The notes under the pieces: generated by a model | The model's database searches: none | Seen by the model: the letters and a program-made list of their open reading frames with translations, nothing else | What the model was told of the DNA's origin: nothing | Made by a program: the position numbers and the translations under genes | From: Armatimonadota bacterium | Lineage (GTDB): Bacteria > Armatimonadota > UBA5829 > DSUL01 | Assembly: GCA_020846715.1 (NCBI GenBank) | Contig: JADLDK010000030.1 | Location: 1 to 64,000 of the forward strand | Direction: 5' to 3' | Length of the DNA: 64,000 bases | Part shown: positions 44,480 through 53,018 of the stretch, one piece after another | How the letters are laid out: the number at the start of each line of letters is the position of its first letter | Numbering within the stretch: the first letter of the stretch is position 1

Positions 44480-47400
44480 ATGTCTGTGTTCACTTTCTTT
44501 CCTGAGTTCGCCTGTACTCCGGCTGTCCGGCGTCTGGCGCTAGCGTCTGTGTGGCTGACGCTTTTGTCTGCTGTTTTGGTCGGGGCTGACTGTATTACCG
44601 CTCCGGTTCCCGGGACTCCTTCAGTCTTTGGCGCGTCCACCAACAGCCTCAAAGTCGCCGCCTCCGCATCCGACCTGGACGATGTCTATATCGCCTTTCT
44701 GGTGACGGACGGCGCCTACACCCAGAGGTACGTTCAGGCTAACGGCGCTCTCGGCGCGTCTCCCGTCTGGAAGCTGCGCACGGACTGGAAAGCCGTCACA
44801 GTTACAGGGCTCTCGAGCGCAACATCCTACATCTTTCAGAGCATCGCCGCTCGGGATACAGGCGGCGCCTGTGCTTCGGAGCCAGGCTCTCCCGCAGAAG
44901 GCACAACGCTGATGATGTCCGGGGCATTCGCGGTGCCGCCAGGCTTCAGCGCCTCTCTGTGGATGAGCCCCGGGTCAGGCATCAACGGCGGAGATGGCGT
45001 CACGTTCGCTCCGTACACGGGTCCTGGAGGGGGCACACGGATGTTCATCACGAACGCCTACTGGGGATCTGGAAAGGTCTTTAGCGTCAAGATCAACGGA
45101 GATGGCTCAGCGGGCGTGACACAGGATTTTGCCTCCGGTTTTGAAGATCAGATAGTCAGCGCAACGTACAATCCAGCTAACGGCTACTGGTACGCGGGAG
45201 CGGGCACCAAAGTCTACTGGATGAAGGACAAAAACGGCGACGGTGATGCGCTGGACCCCGGAGAGAAGGGCGTACTGTTGAGCAACCTTGTAAGCGCTGG
45301 TAGCAAGCACGCTGTGGACAAGGTCCAGTTCAACCCGCAGAATCCGAGAGAACTGTTTTTTGGCGTGGGTTCTCATAGCGATCACGGCGAGTCTGCCGAC
45401 CCTGCCTATCAGGCGATTATCCGCCGGGCGATGCTCTCACCAACCAATCCGGAGCAGGTGACCGCCGAGTCTATCAACGACCCTTCGTACTACATTTACG
45501 CAAGCGGCTTGCGGAACTCAAGCGGTGAGGTTTTTCTGACCGATGGACGCCTCGTCGCCACAGAACATGCCCCGGACTGTGACGTTTCTGAGGAGCTGAA
45601 CGTCATCACCCAGGGTGCGTGTTATGGTTTTCCGGCGTGGTATGCAGACGGAACTGAGCCGACCGGAGGAGCGGTGTCGTGCTTCCCGCAAGGAACCTGC
45701 AACTTCACGTGTCCGTGCCCCAATGACTTTACAAAGCCTGTCGCTCTCTTCCCGCCCCACTCAGCGCCCATTGGCATCGTGCAGTACACGCTCACGCAGT
45801 TTCCACTCAAGTACAGAGGACGTCTCTTCGTAGCGGAGTTTGGCAATCTGGTGAATATGCAGGATACCTCCTCCGGGCGTCGCCTGAGCATGTTTCAACC
45901 GGACTCTGACGACGGCACAGGACACTGGCAGCGGGCCGATTTTTTCAGCGAGCCCAACACGAACGTCAATACGCGCCAGTTATCCTGGCTCGCCGATGTC
46001 CAGCAAGGACCGGACGGAGCGTTGTACGCTGTTGAGTTCTCAAACCAGGGTTTTGGCGGTAACAGCGGCTCTATCTTTCGCTTAAGCTTCTCCGACCCGA
46101 CTCCTCCCACTGCGATATCTGTTCAGGATGAAGGATCGGTTACGGGAAGCACAAGCACGTTGAATGTCACGTGGACTCCCTCGTTTGATCCGCAGTCCGG
46201 CATCCGCCAGTACTGGTACAGCGTTGGCACCGCGCCGGGGCTGGCAGATGTCAGGGGGTGGACTGGCGCTGGAAATGTGCTCAAAGCCTCAATTCAGGGA
46301 CTGTCTCTCCAGAACGGGCAGACCTACTACGTGAATGTTCGCGCCGAGAACGGTAACCTTGGGACCAGCTTCCAGGGCGTGTTCTCTCCCGTTGCGAGTA
46401 CCGACGGTATTACAGTCAGCGTCCTGCCACCTGTCTCATTGCAGATCGAAGCGCCCTCAGTGACTGCGACAGCGAGAGGCCCGGCGACGTTCCCCGTCAC
46501 CTACCTGAACGCCTCGTCTGTTTCGCTGAGTCCTTCAGACGTGACTCTGATTGCAACCGGAAGCGCATCCGGCACGATTTCCGTTGTTGGAAGCGGTCTC
46601 AGTCAGCGCGACGTCGTTGTGAGCGACATTACCGGAGATGGAACTCTGGCCATATCCATAGCCGCAGGAACTGCCTCCAATCTCAGTTCATCAGCGCCGG
46701 CCGCAGGGCCGTCCGCCGCTGTTGTGGTCGATACAACCGCCCCGATAGTGTCGCAGGCGTCTCTTGAACCGGATTGTGTCCACTCCGGCGGTCCTTTGAC
46801 TGTGCGGGCGACAGTTCAAGATAGCGGAACCGGAGTCAGTGCTTCCGGCGCTTTGTTGCTTGGTTCAAATATCGCACTCAACGCGGATTTTGAGGACGGC
46901 ACGCTGACCGGATGGGCCAACGGAAGCAACCCCGTATATACGGTTGACAACGCCTATCCGTCCCCCGGCACTGCCCGGAGCGGGCTGCACTGGGCGGGAG
47001 CCTCTTGCGCGTATTCAAGCGGAGTCAAGACGCCAGAGTTGCGCCAGACTGTCAGTGTGACCCCGGGCGTGCGTTACTATCTGTCCGCCTGGGTCAACAC
47101 ACAGGACAGTCCAAATTCGTGTTCGGCTTATCTACAATTCAAGGACGGCGCTCCCCCTTCGCAGGACGGTGAATGTCAGACAGTTCCAGGGCCACTCAGC
47201 TCCCTTACTGCCAACTCCACCGGGTGGCAGCGCTTGAGCGGAGTCGTTCAACCCTCTACGAATCAACTCACGATCTGTCTTAAACTGTCGTGGGCGTGCG
47301 ATGGCGCGGGTGGCGGTGGAAACTGGGACGCCGTAGAGATTCGTTCCGGAGCCTCAGCGTCTGAGTTGTCCAATGACATCGCGACGTGGAATGCTGTTGC

Positions 47401-48406
47401 GAACGCAGACGGATATCTTCTTGTCGCCGTGGACACTGTCGGCAATTCCTCCAGTGCCCTGTCAGTTCCGGCGCCGTCAATTGACGACGAAGCGCCAGTG
47501 ACCACGGCCTCCGCGCCCGCGACTGCGACGGGAGTGGTCAAGGTTGACTGGACGGCTTCCGATACCGGTTGCAGCGGACAAATTGCGACAGGCAGCGTCC
47601 GTTTGTTTGCTCGCAAAAGCACGGGCGTCTGGGCTGATAGTGGCCTTTCCGGACAGAGTGGCAACTCCGGGAGCTTCCTTTACATTCCATCTGAGGGAAG
47701 CGGGGACTACTACTTCGCAGTTGTCGCTTCCGATACAGCCGGCAATAGTTTGGCGGCGCCCTCAAGTGGAAGTGGCGCCGGTCAGACGGCGTGCACTGTT
47801 ACTCAGGGCACTCTCGTACAGCGCATCGGACAGCTCTGGAGTATGCCGGATGGTGTCGCGATTGCGCTTGCGGACAAGATAGTCTCCGCAAGCCTGGCGC
47901 AAGGCTTTGTGGTGCAGGAAAGCGACCGCTCCGCCGGCGTGCGTGTGTCGAGTTCTCAAGGCTCTTCCGCTGGTCAGACTGTGGCTATCGGTGGAGTGCT
48001 GGGTACCCAGGGATTGGAGCGTTACGTGGCAGCAGATACCGTGTATCTGCTCAACTCCGCATCGGCGCCGCAGCCTCTGTATCTCAGGCACAGAGATCTG
48101 GGCGGCACAACTGGTCTCGCGCCAACGCCAGGGGTCTCAGGGGCAATTTCACTGTTCAACGTCGGACTACTGGTGAAAGTCTCAGGAATTGTGACCTACG
48201 CGGAGGCGGGTTCCTTCTATCTTGACGACGGGAGCGGACTTCTGGACGGAAGTGGCCATCGCGGTGTCAGAGCCTATTCCAGCAAGCAAGTGTTGACTGG
48301 CGATTTCGTTACGGTCACAGGTATCTGCGGTCTGGAAGCTGCGCCTGCTGGCGCCAGGGCTGTTGTCCGCGCCCGCTCTGACTCGGACGTGACAGTATTG
48401 AACTGA
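44480..48406 (+). CDS. Secreted GSDH-like beta-propeller protein with FN3, CBM-like and OB-like domains
   Basis: A 1308-residue exported multidomain protein. An N-terminal hydrophobic segment (17-36) precedes an FN3-like unit. Residues about 155-535 resemble the soluble quinoprotein sugar dehydrogenase (YliI/GSDH) propeller: VTFAPYTGPGGGTRMFITN, YASGLRNSSGEVFLTDGRLVATEHAPDCDVSEELN, VALFPPHSAPIGIVQYTLTQFPLKYRGRLFVAEFGN. The catalytic residues and PQQ site are not confirmed. Then an FN3 domain (about 540-650), Ig-like units, a CBM4/9-like domain (about 795-960, ADFEDGTLTGWANGS) and a C-terminal pair of OB-like units (about 1110-1308). Possibly a surface sugar oxidase or glycan-binding protein; I see no anchoring signal. 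Confidence 0.78.
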   Translation: MSVFTFFPEFACTPAVRRLALASVWLTLLSAVLVGADCITAPVPGTPSVFGASTNSLKVAASASDLDDVYIAFLVTDGAYTQRYVQANGALGASPVWKLRTDWKAVTVTGLSSATSYIFQSIAARDTGGACASEPGSPAEGTTLMMSGAFAVPPGFSASLWMSPGSGINGGDGVTFAPYTGPGGGTRMFITNAYWGSGKVFSVKINGDGSAGVTQDFASGFEDQIVSATYNPANGYWYAGAGTKVYWMKDKNGDGDALDPGEKGVLLSNLVSAGSKHAVDKVQFNPQNPRELFFGVGSHSDHGESADPAYQAIIRRAMLSPTNPEQVTAESINDPSYYIYASGLRNSSGEVFLTDGRLVATEHAPDCDVSEELNVITQGACYGFPAWYADGTEPTGGAVSCFPQGTCNFTCPCPNDFTKPVALFPPHSAPIGIVQYTLTQFPLKYRGRLFVAEFGNLVNMQDTSSGRRLSMFQPDSDDGTGHWQRADFFSEPNTNVNTRQLSWLADVQQGPDGALYAVEFSNQGFGGNSGSIFRLSFSDPTPPTAISVQDEGSVTGSTSTLNVTWTPSFDPQSGIRQYWYSVGTAPGLADVRGWTGAGNVLKASIQGLSLQNGQTYYVNVRAENGNLGTSFQGVFSPVASTDGITVSVLPPVSLQIEAPSVTATARGPATFPVTYLNASSVSLSPSDVTLIATGSASGTISVVGSGLSQRDVVVSDITGDGTLAISIAAGTASNLSSSAPAAGPSAAVVVDTTAPIVSQASLEPDCVHSGGPLTVRATVQDSGTGVSASGALLLGSNIALNADFEDGTLTGWANGSNPVYTVDNAYPSPGTARSGLHWAGASCAYSSGVKTPELRQTVSVTPGVRYYLSAWVNTQDSPNSCSAYLQFKDGAPPSQDGECQTVPGPLSSLTANSTGWQRLSGVVQPSTNQLTICLKLSWACDGAGGGGNWDAVEIRSGASASELSNDIATWNAVANADGYLLVAVDTVGNSSSALSVPAPSIDDEAPVTTASAPATATGVVKVDWTASDTGCSGQIATGSVRLFARKSTGVWADSGLSGQSGNSGSFLYIPSEGSGDYYFAVVASDTAGNSLAAPSSGSGAGQTACTVTQGTLVQRIGQLWSMPDGVAIALADKIVSASLAQGFVVQESDRSAGVRVSSSQGSSAGQTVAIGGVLGTQGLERYVAADTVYLLNSASAPQPLYLRHRDLGGTTGLAPTPGVSGAISLFNVGLLVKVSGIVTYAEAGSFYLDDGSGLLDGSGHRGVRAYSSKQVLTGDFVTVTGICGLEAAPAGARAVVRARSDSDVTVLN

Positions 48407-48480
48407 GGCATTTGTGCAGCCAGGCAGGGAGAGCTTTGTTGGTTGTCGCACATTGAGATAACTCTTGAAGCGAGGCAGCC

Positions 48481-49740
48481 ATGATTTCGAAACAGAAAAC
48501 TCCTTTGGCTATTGACGGCGGTGAACCTGTGCGAAAGCGGCCATTTCCCACAATCAACGACGCTTCCGGGCGCACGCTGGGCAGTGAAGAGCTTGACAAC
48601 CTGCGTCAGGTCATTGATTCTGGCAAGCTGTTTCGCTTCGCCGGGAATTTTGTCTCAGAATTTGAGCGAGATCTCGCCAGCCTGTTGAACATGAAGCACG
48701 CGGTGGCCGTTTCCTCCGGTACGGCGGCGATTCACACCGCACTGGCAACTCTCAATCTGAATCCGGGTGATGAAGTGATTGTCCCTCCCATCACCGACAT
48801 GGGAACCATTGCGCCAGTGCTGGCGCTCAATCTCGTGCCCGTGTTCGCAGATGTGGACGAGCGAACGCTGACACTGGACCCGGAGTCCGTCACAGAGCGC
48901 ATCACAGAGCGCACACGCGCGATTGTCGCCGTCCATCTCGCGGGAAATATGTGTGATATGGACGTCCTCAAGAGCGTTGCTGGGGCCCACAGCATACGCC
49001 TGGTCGAAGACTGCGCCCAGGCGTACCTGAGCGCGGACAACGGCCGCCTAAGTGGAACCATCGGCGATATCGCTGCCTTCAGCCTCCAGCAGAGCAAGCA
49101 TGTCACGGCGGGTGACGGAGGCGCTGTTGTGACCTCAGACGACGACCTTGCGCGTCGAGCTGCTATGTTCATGGACAAGGGCTGGGATCGTGCCAGGGGC
49201 GGGCGTCACTACATCTTGCTCGGGCTGAATTACCGGATGAATGAATTGACCGGAGCAGTGGCGGCGGCGCAGATAAAGAAAGTGGAGGGCGTGGTGCAGT
49301 CACGCCGCGAGTCTGCCACGGCGCTCAGCGCCGCTATACGAGATCTGCCTGGCGTTGTCGTTCCGTATGTCCGGCCGGGCGTCCAGCACTCGTGGTGGTT
49401 CTATCCGATGCTGTGGGACCAGGCTCAATCTCGGTTCAACGCGCAGGAAGCCGCCGCAGCAATGCAGGCGGAGGGCATTCCGGCTTCTTACGGCTATATT
49501 GGGAAGCCAATCTTCGACAACCCATTCATGCAGGAGCGCAAAACCTACGGGGACTCAACATATCCGTGGGGCTCAGATGGACGCGACATTATCTATCGAA
49601 ATGAAGATGTGCCCCGAACATGCCGCGCTCTGGAGCGGCTGATTGTGCTGCCGATTAACGAGAACTTCACGGCGCAGGATGTCGCGGATATGGCGGAAGG
49701 CGTGCGCAAAGTCGCTCTCACCGGATCATTGGACTCCTGA
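48481..49740 (+). CDS. DegT/DnrJ/EryC1/StrS aminotransferase family protein
   Basis: A 419-residue PLP-dependent sugar aminotransferase-type enzyme. The PLP lysine is Lys206 in AFSLQQSKHVTAGDGGAVVT; AVSSGTAAIHTAL (76-88) and LVEDCAQAYLSADNGRLSGTIGDIAAFS (174-201) bind the cofactor. Its size suits family members acting on nucleotide-linked keto-sugars or inositols (for example AHBA synthase or scyllo-inosose type). No sugar-nucleotide pathway genes are adjacent, so the substrate is unknown. GCGAGG lies before the ATG. Confidence 0.9.
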   Translation: MISKQKTPLAIDGGEPVRKRPFPTINDASGRTLGSEELDNLRQVIDSGKLFRFAGNFVSEFERDLASLLNMKHAVAVSSGTAAIHTALATLNLNPGDEVIVPPITDMGTIAPVLALNLVPVFADVDERTLTLDPESVTERITERTRAIVAVHLAGNMCDMDVLKSVAGAHSIRLVEDCAQAYLSADNGRLSGTIGDIAAFSLQQSKHVTAGDGGAVVTSDDDLARRAAMFMDKGWDRARGGRHYILLGLNYRMNELTGAVAAAQIKKVEGVVQSRRESATALSAAIRDLPGVVVPYVRPGVQHSWWFYPMLWDQAQSRFNAQEAAAAMQAEGIPASYGYIGKPIFDNPFMQERKTYGDSTYPWGSDGRDIIYRNEDVPRTCRALERLIVLPINENFTAQDVADMAEGVRKVALTGSLDS

Positions 49741-49850
49741 CAGTGTTGACGCCTGCCCATTGGGCGTCTCGTCAGTGTTGCCCCTGAGTTGGAAATCTGA
49801 TACAGTGCTGTCGGTTTTTCGACTCCTCCGCGAAGAAAGGAATCCTCCGC

Positions 49851-50681
49851 TTGAATCTTTTTCAGGCTGCCGTTCTGGGTGCAGTCCAGGGTGCGACCGA
49901 GTTCATACCCGTCTCAAGCACCGGGCATCTCATTCTGATTCCCTACATTCTGGGCTGGCCGAAGGCGGGGCTGACATTTGATCTGGCCGCCCACGTGGGC
50001 ACGCTTGTTGCCTTGCTGTGGTACTTCTGGCAGGAATGGGTTCTGATTTACACGTCCCTCGTGCGGGTCATTATGAACGCTGGCAAGTGCGACCAGGCGA
50101 CGCGGCACAGAGCATCGGTAGGCGTCTGGATTCTTCTGGCGTCCATACCTGCTGCGCTGGCCGGTGTTGCCCTTGACAAGTTTGTCGAAGAGACGCTTCA
50201 CAAAAGCTACGTCTTTATCGCGCTCAGCACAGGACTCGTTGCTTTCGTCATGCTGGCGGCGGACAGGCTGGGGCGCAAGAATCGCTCGTGGGGAGAAGCG
50301 GGTCTGCGCGATTGGCTTGGAATAGGCATAGCTCAGGCTCTGGCTCTGTTGCCGGGTGTATCCCGGTCAGGCATCACAATCAGCGCAGGGCTTGCGGAAG
50401 GGCTGGACAGACCGGCTGCCGCGCGCTGCAGCTTCCTCCTTTCGGCGCCTATCATCGGCGGGGCCGCAGCAATGCACATCGTAAAAGATGTCCTCCACGG
50501 TGGCATACCCTCCAGTGAGCTCAAACTTTTTGCTGTCGCGGCGCTTACTTCGGGGCTGGTAGGGTATCTCTGTATTAGATTTTTACTGAACTATCTGCGT
50601 CAGCATACGCTCGTACCTTTTGTGTGGTATCGGGTTGTTCTGGCGCTGTTTATTCTCAGCCTGGTGTTTGTACGCAGGTAG
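49851..50681 (+). CDS. uppP: Undecaprenyl-diphosphatase
   Basis: A 276-residue BacA/UppP phosphatase that recycles the lipid carrier for peptidoglycan and other wall polymers. Both signatures are intact: AVQGATEFIPVSSTGHL (11-27, with the catalytic Glu and Ser-rich region) and LLPGVSRSGITISAGL (about 164-180). It has about eight membrane helices and the typical length. The start is TTG 49851 behind AAAGGA. It confers intrinsic bacitracin tolerance in other bacteria. Confidence 0.95.
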   Translation: MNLFQAAVLGAVQGATEFIPVSSTGHLILIPYILGWPKAGLTFDLAAHVGTLVALLWYFWQEWVLIYTSLVRVIMNAGKCDQATRHRASVGVWILLASIPAALAGVALDKFVEETLHKSYVFIALSTGLVAFVMLAADRLGRKNRSWGEAGLRDWLGIGIAQALALLPGVSRSGITISAGLAEGLDRPAAARCSFLLSAPIIGGAAAMHIVKDVLHGGIPSSELKLFAVAALTSGLVGYLCIRFLLNYLRQHTLVPFVWYRVVLALFILSLVFVRR

Positions 50682-50720
50682 CCGCTGGATGCGGTGCACG
50701 GTGGTAGGACGCTGAAAGGG

Positions 50721-51875
50721 ATGCCATCTCCAATAGCTTCTCCGCTTGAGCAGACGAAATGGGATAAATGGGCACAGGCGCTCGCAACGCGCTACGACGC
50801 GGACACAGAGCTTGCGCTTCTCAGCGGCAGCGTCTCGGACTGGAGTGTGTGCGTAAAGGAACTTCACGAGCGCCGCCTGTCCGGCGCCGTCTGGACGACC
50901 TTCCGGGACCAGGGGCTCCAGCGTCTTCTTCCCCAGTCCGTACAGCAGAGCTTTTCGCACGAATGGTCGCGGGCTGTGCGGATGAACTCCGAGTCTCACG
51001 CTCCTGTGAGCCGCCTTGCCGCTCTCCTGGACAACGAGCGCATCCCGTGGGTTCTGCTCAAAATCCCCTCAGCGTCTGATTTCCTTTACTTCCCTGAACC
51101 AGCGGACTACGTCGCCACGTCAGTTGTGCTCACCAAACCTGAAAGCTACAACCGGACACTCAAGCTGCTTGCGAAAAATCAGTGGGAGCTCAGAGAAGAC
51201 ATGCCGCCAGAGTACACGGCGCTCGGAAGCGCCACTCTGACACACATCTCACACGGCGCGGCTCAGGTGAGAGTCCTGTGCCATCTCTGGAGTCCTCTGG
51301 CGAGGCCCAGCGAAGAGGTTCTGTGGGAGAGCCTGGAAAAGGCAGACCTGGACGAGCGCAGCGTGCAGCTGCTTGGGTCTGCCGATAGGGCTTTGTGGAG
51401 CGCTGTGGGCAGTGTATTTGATCGCAGGCTCCACGAGACCTGGCAGCTTCTCGACATCGCACTGGCCCTTGGACGTCTGGATCGGGAAGGTTGGCTGCTT
51501 CTCCTGGATCATGCTCAGCGGATGGATGTTCTGCCAGAGGCCAGTATGGCAATTCAGGCGTGTGCTCACCGCACGGACCTGAGGCCGCCACCGGGAGTTT
51601 CTGACTTCATTGCGCAGGCGATGCCAAAGGGCCGGCGCGCTCAGATCCCTTCACTCATGTTCAGAGAGGACGCATCAACCACAGACTTGACTCTCGCGCG
51701 AATCTCGCTTCTACATACGCGCTCCGAGCGCCGTCATTACTGTCACTTTGCCAAATCGCCGCCTTATGGATGGCGTGAAGAGCATCGGAAGTATGAGCCG
51801 GATGACCTGCTGTGTGAAAAGCCGTTCAAAGGGTTCTGGGGAGCATTGCGCCATATCCTGTGCGGTTGGTGGTAA
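50721..51875 (+). CDS. Hypothetical protein, possible degenerate nucleotidyltransferase-fold protein
   Basis: A 384-residue soluble protein. ATG 50721 is preferred because GAAAGGG precedes it; it starts 40 nt after uppP and is probably co-transcribed. The layout (N-terminal helical domain, then LLDNERIPWVLLKIPSASDF, then YVATSVVLTKPESYNRTLKLLAKNQWELRED, then HISHGAAQVRVLCHLWSPL) loosely recalls the NTP_transf_5 (PF14907) family, in which an aspartate-rich 'DIDLLV' block sits where this protein has DYVATSVVL. The catalytic aspartates are therefore missing. I am not certain of the family. No membrane segment is seen. Confidence 0.5.
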   Translation: MPSPIASPLEQTKWDKWAQALATRYDADTELALLSGSVSDWSVCVKELHERRLSGAVWTTFRDQGLQRLLPQSVQQSFSHEWSRAVRMNSESHAPVSRLAALLDNERIPWVLLKIPSASDFLYFPEPADYVATSVVLTKPESYNRTLKLLAKNQWELREDMPPEYTALGSATLTHISHGAAQVRVLCHLWSPLARPSEEVLWESLEKADLDERSVQLLGSADRALWSAVGSVFDRRLHETWQLLDIALALGRLDREGWLLLLDHAQRMDVLPEASMAIQACAHRTDLRPPPGVSDFIAQAMPKGRRAQIPSLMFREDASTTDLTLARISLLHTRSERRHYCHFAKSPPYGWREEHRKYEPDDLLCEKPFKGFWGALRHILCGWW

Positions 51876-52373
51876 CCTTCAGGAAGCGCCGCAAAAAACC
51901 GATGGATAAAAAGCAGGATAGCTTACTAACTTGTGGAAGTGATATAATAATAGCGTAAGCATTTCATGCCAGTGTGATCAGAAGATTGGCGCTGGCTTTT
52001 GGGACGCTGGAGGCGGCGAGACGGACTTGATACCATATCGCACAATTCCCGATTCGGAGCAAGGACCACTGGTCTTGTTTCGGGCAGCACGGCTGCTCAC
52101 ACTGAGTAGAGCCGTGCTCGCTGACCTCCTCTCCGCTCCTCTCCCCTCTTCTCGTTATCTTCTTCGTGTTCACCTGACTGTCCGCTCTTTTGTGACTCTT
52201 TGCACCCGTACCACTGTTACCGCTTTTCTGCCGCTCTTCGCGTCAGAGACAGTCAGGCTTCTTGTCCAGCCAGCGCCTGCCTATTCGCACGGCGCTAATC
52301 GTGATCTGCAGCGTCTTGTTCCGGTCACAAGGCCGGGCGGGCGCTGTTTGTTTCTTCGGAGGAATAGCAACTG
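51876..52373 (+). other. Long leader/intergenic region before the TRAM gene
   Basis: About 500 nt without a convincing gene. Near its left end is an extended -10 box, TGATATAAT (51940-51948). At 51968-51996 GCCAGTG pairs with CGCTGGC and is followed by TTTT, which resembles an early attenuator. From about 52122 to 52260 the plus strand is strongly pyrimidine-rich (CTCCTCTCCGCTCCTCTCCC and similar). A good Shine-Dalgarno (GGAGGAA) ends the region. I checked for tmRNA, RNase P and SRP RNA signatures and saw none. Confidence 0.5.
51940..51948 (+). promoter_or_regulatory. Extended -10 promoter for the TRAM transcript
   Basis: TGATATAAT contains a perfect TATAAT with the TG-N extension; no convincing -35. 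It would give a leader of about 420 nt before the TRAM gene ATG at 52374. Confidence 0.5.
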
Positions 52374-52586
52374 ATGAAAAAATACCATCGCGGTGATGAG
52401 ATGAGTGTTTGTGTGGAACGAACGGGTCTGGAGCCCCAGGAAGGAATCGCACATCTTCCTGACGACACCATGGTTATCGTGCTTGGTGCTGGTGACCGTG
52501 TTGGGCAGAGGTGCGACGTTGTGATCACGAGCGACATTCAGACGTCCCTGGGAGACTCGCTCATCGCCTCGTTGAAGGCCAGCTAG
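52374..52586 (+). CDS. Stand-alone TRAM-domain small protein
   Basis: A 70-residue protein preceded by a strong Shine-Dalgarno (CGGAGGAATAGCAACTG-ATG). Residues about 12-68 read as a single TRAM fold: GLEPQEGIAHLPDDTMVIVLG followed by DRVGQRCDVVITSDIQTSLGDSLIA, matching the pattern G-GVGYLDDGTMVVVE...IG..V.VVVTSVLQTSAGR found at the C-terminus of YacL-type PIN-TRAM proteins and in MiaB/RumA. TRAM is an OB-type RNA-binding fold. Free-standing TRAM proteins are known mainly in archaea, where they act as cold-shock-like RNA chaperones; a similar role here is inference. It could also be a remnant of a PIN-TRAM gene, but the start signals argue for a real gene. Confidence 0.7.
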   Translation: MKKYHRGDEMSVCVERTGLEPQEGIAHLPDDTMVIVLGAGDRVGQRCDVVITSDIQTSLGDSLIASLKAS

Positions 52587-52759
52587 GCGCAGTTCACTAA
52601 TGCCAATCTGAAGCCACAGCGCTCACAGGCCAGCTCTTCCGGAGTCTTTGTGATCAGAGACTGCGGTTAGTGGTCGGTAGAGCCTGAGCGCAGCAGTGGT
52701 GATTGGAGTGACGTTCAGAGCAGGCGGCCTCTCAACAATCCGCGATTGCATCGAACGTA
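52587..52759 (+). other. Non-coding stretch after the TRAM gene
   Basis: The spacer between the TRAM stop codon and the small RNA candidate. I see no frame with a ribosome binding site and no clear hairpin of terminator type here, so the TRAM transcript may read through to 52840. Confidence 0.4.
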
Positions 52760-52809
52760 TATGATGTAGCCGGGATGAGCCCGGCGAAAACTGGAGAACT
52801 TCACTGAGA
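52760..52809 (+). ncRNA. Candidate small RNA or 3' UTR structure
   Basis: Downstream of a TATGAT box (52760-52765) there are two successive GC-rich hairpins: GCCGGG-ATGAG-CCCGGC (52769-52785), a single-stranded purine-rich linker (GAAAACTGGAGAACTTCACTGA), then the terminator at 52810. No coding frame fits. It could be a small RNA of about 70 nt or simply the 3' end of the TRAM transcript. No -35 box is evident. Confidence 0.35.
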
Positions 52810-52840
52810 AGGCCCGGGCGGCAGTAGCCCGGGCCTTTTT
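52810..52840 (+). terminator. Strong intrinsic terminator
   Basis: A perfect 10-bp stem AGGCCCGGGC / GCCCGGGCCT (52810-52819 with 52827-52836), loop GGCAGTA, then TTTT (52837-52840). It ends the TRAM transcript and/or the small RNA candidate. Confidence 0.9.
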
Positions 52841-53018
52841 CTGCCACAGTCACAATCAGTCTGAAAGCTCCCGCGTTTCAGCTCGCTTTATCCCACGTCA
52901 CTCATCCCTGCTGCGTGTGGTGTACTCTTGCGTTTATTTTGAGGCTCTCACACGTTGGCAGTAAGGCGCTCTGCCCGACAGGTAAGCAGGTGCTCGACGG
53001 TGAGACTCTGCTAAACCG

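Noticed and set aside
51950-52373. tmRNA, RNase P RNA or SRP RNA in the TRAM leader
   Set aside because: None of the conserved blocks of these RNAs was found.
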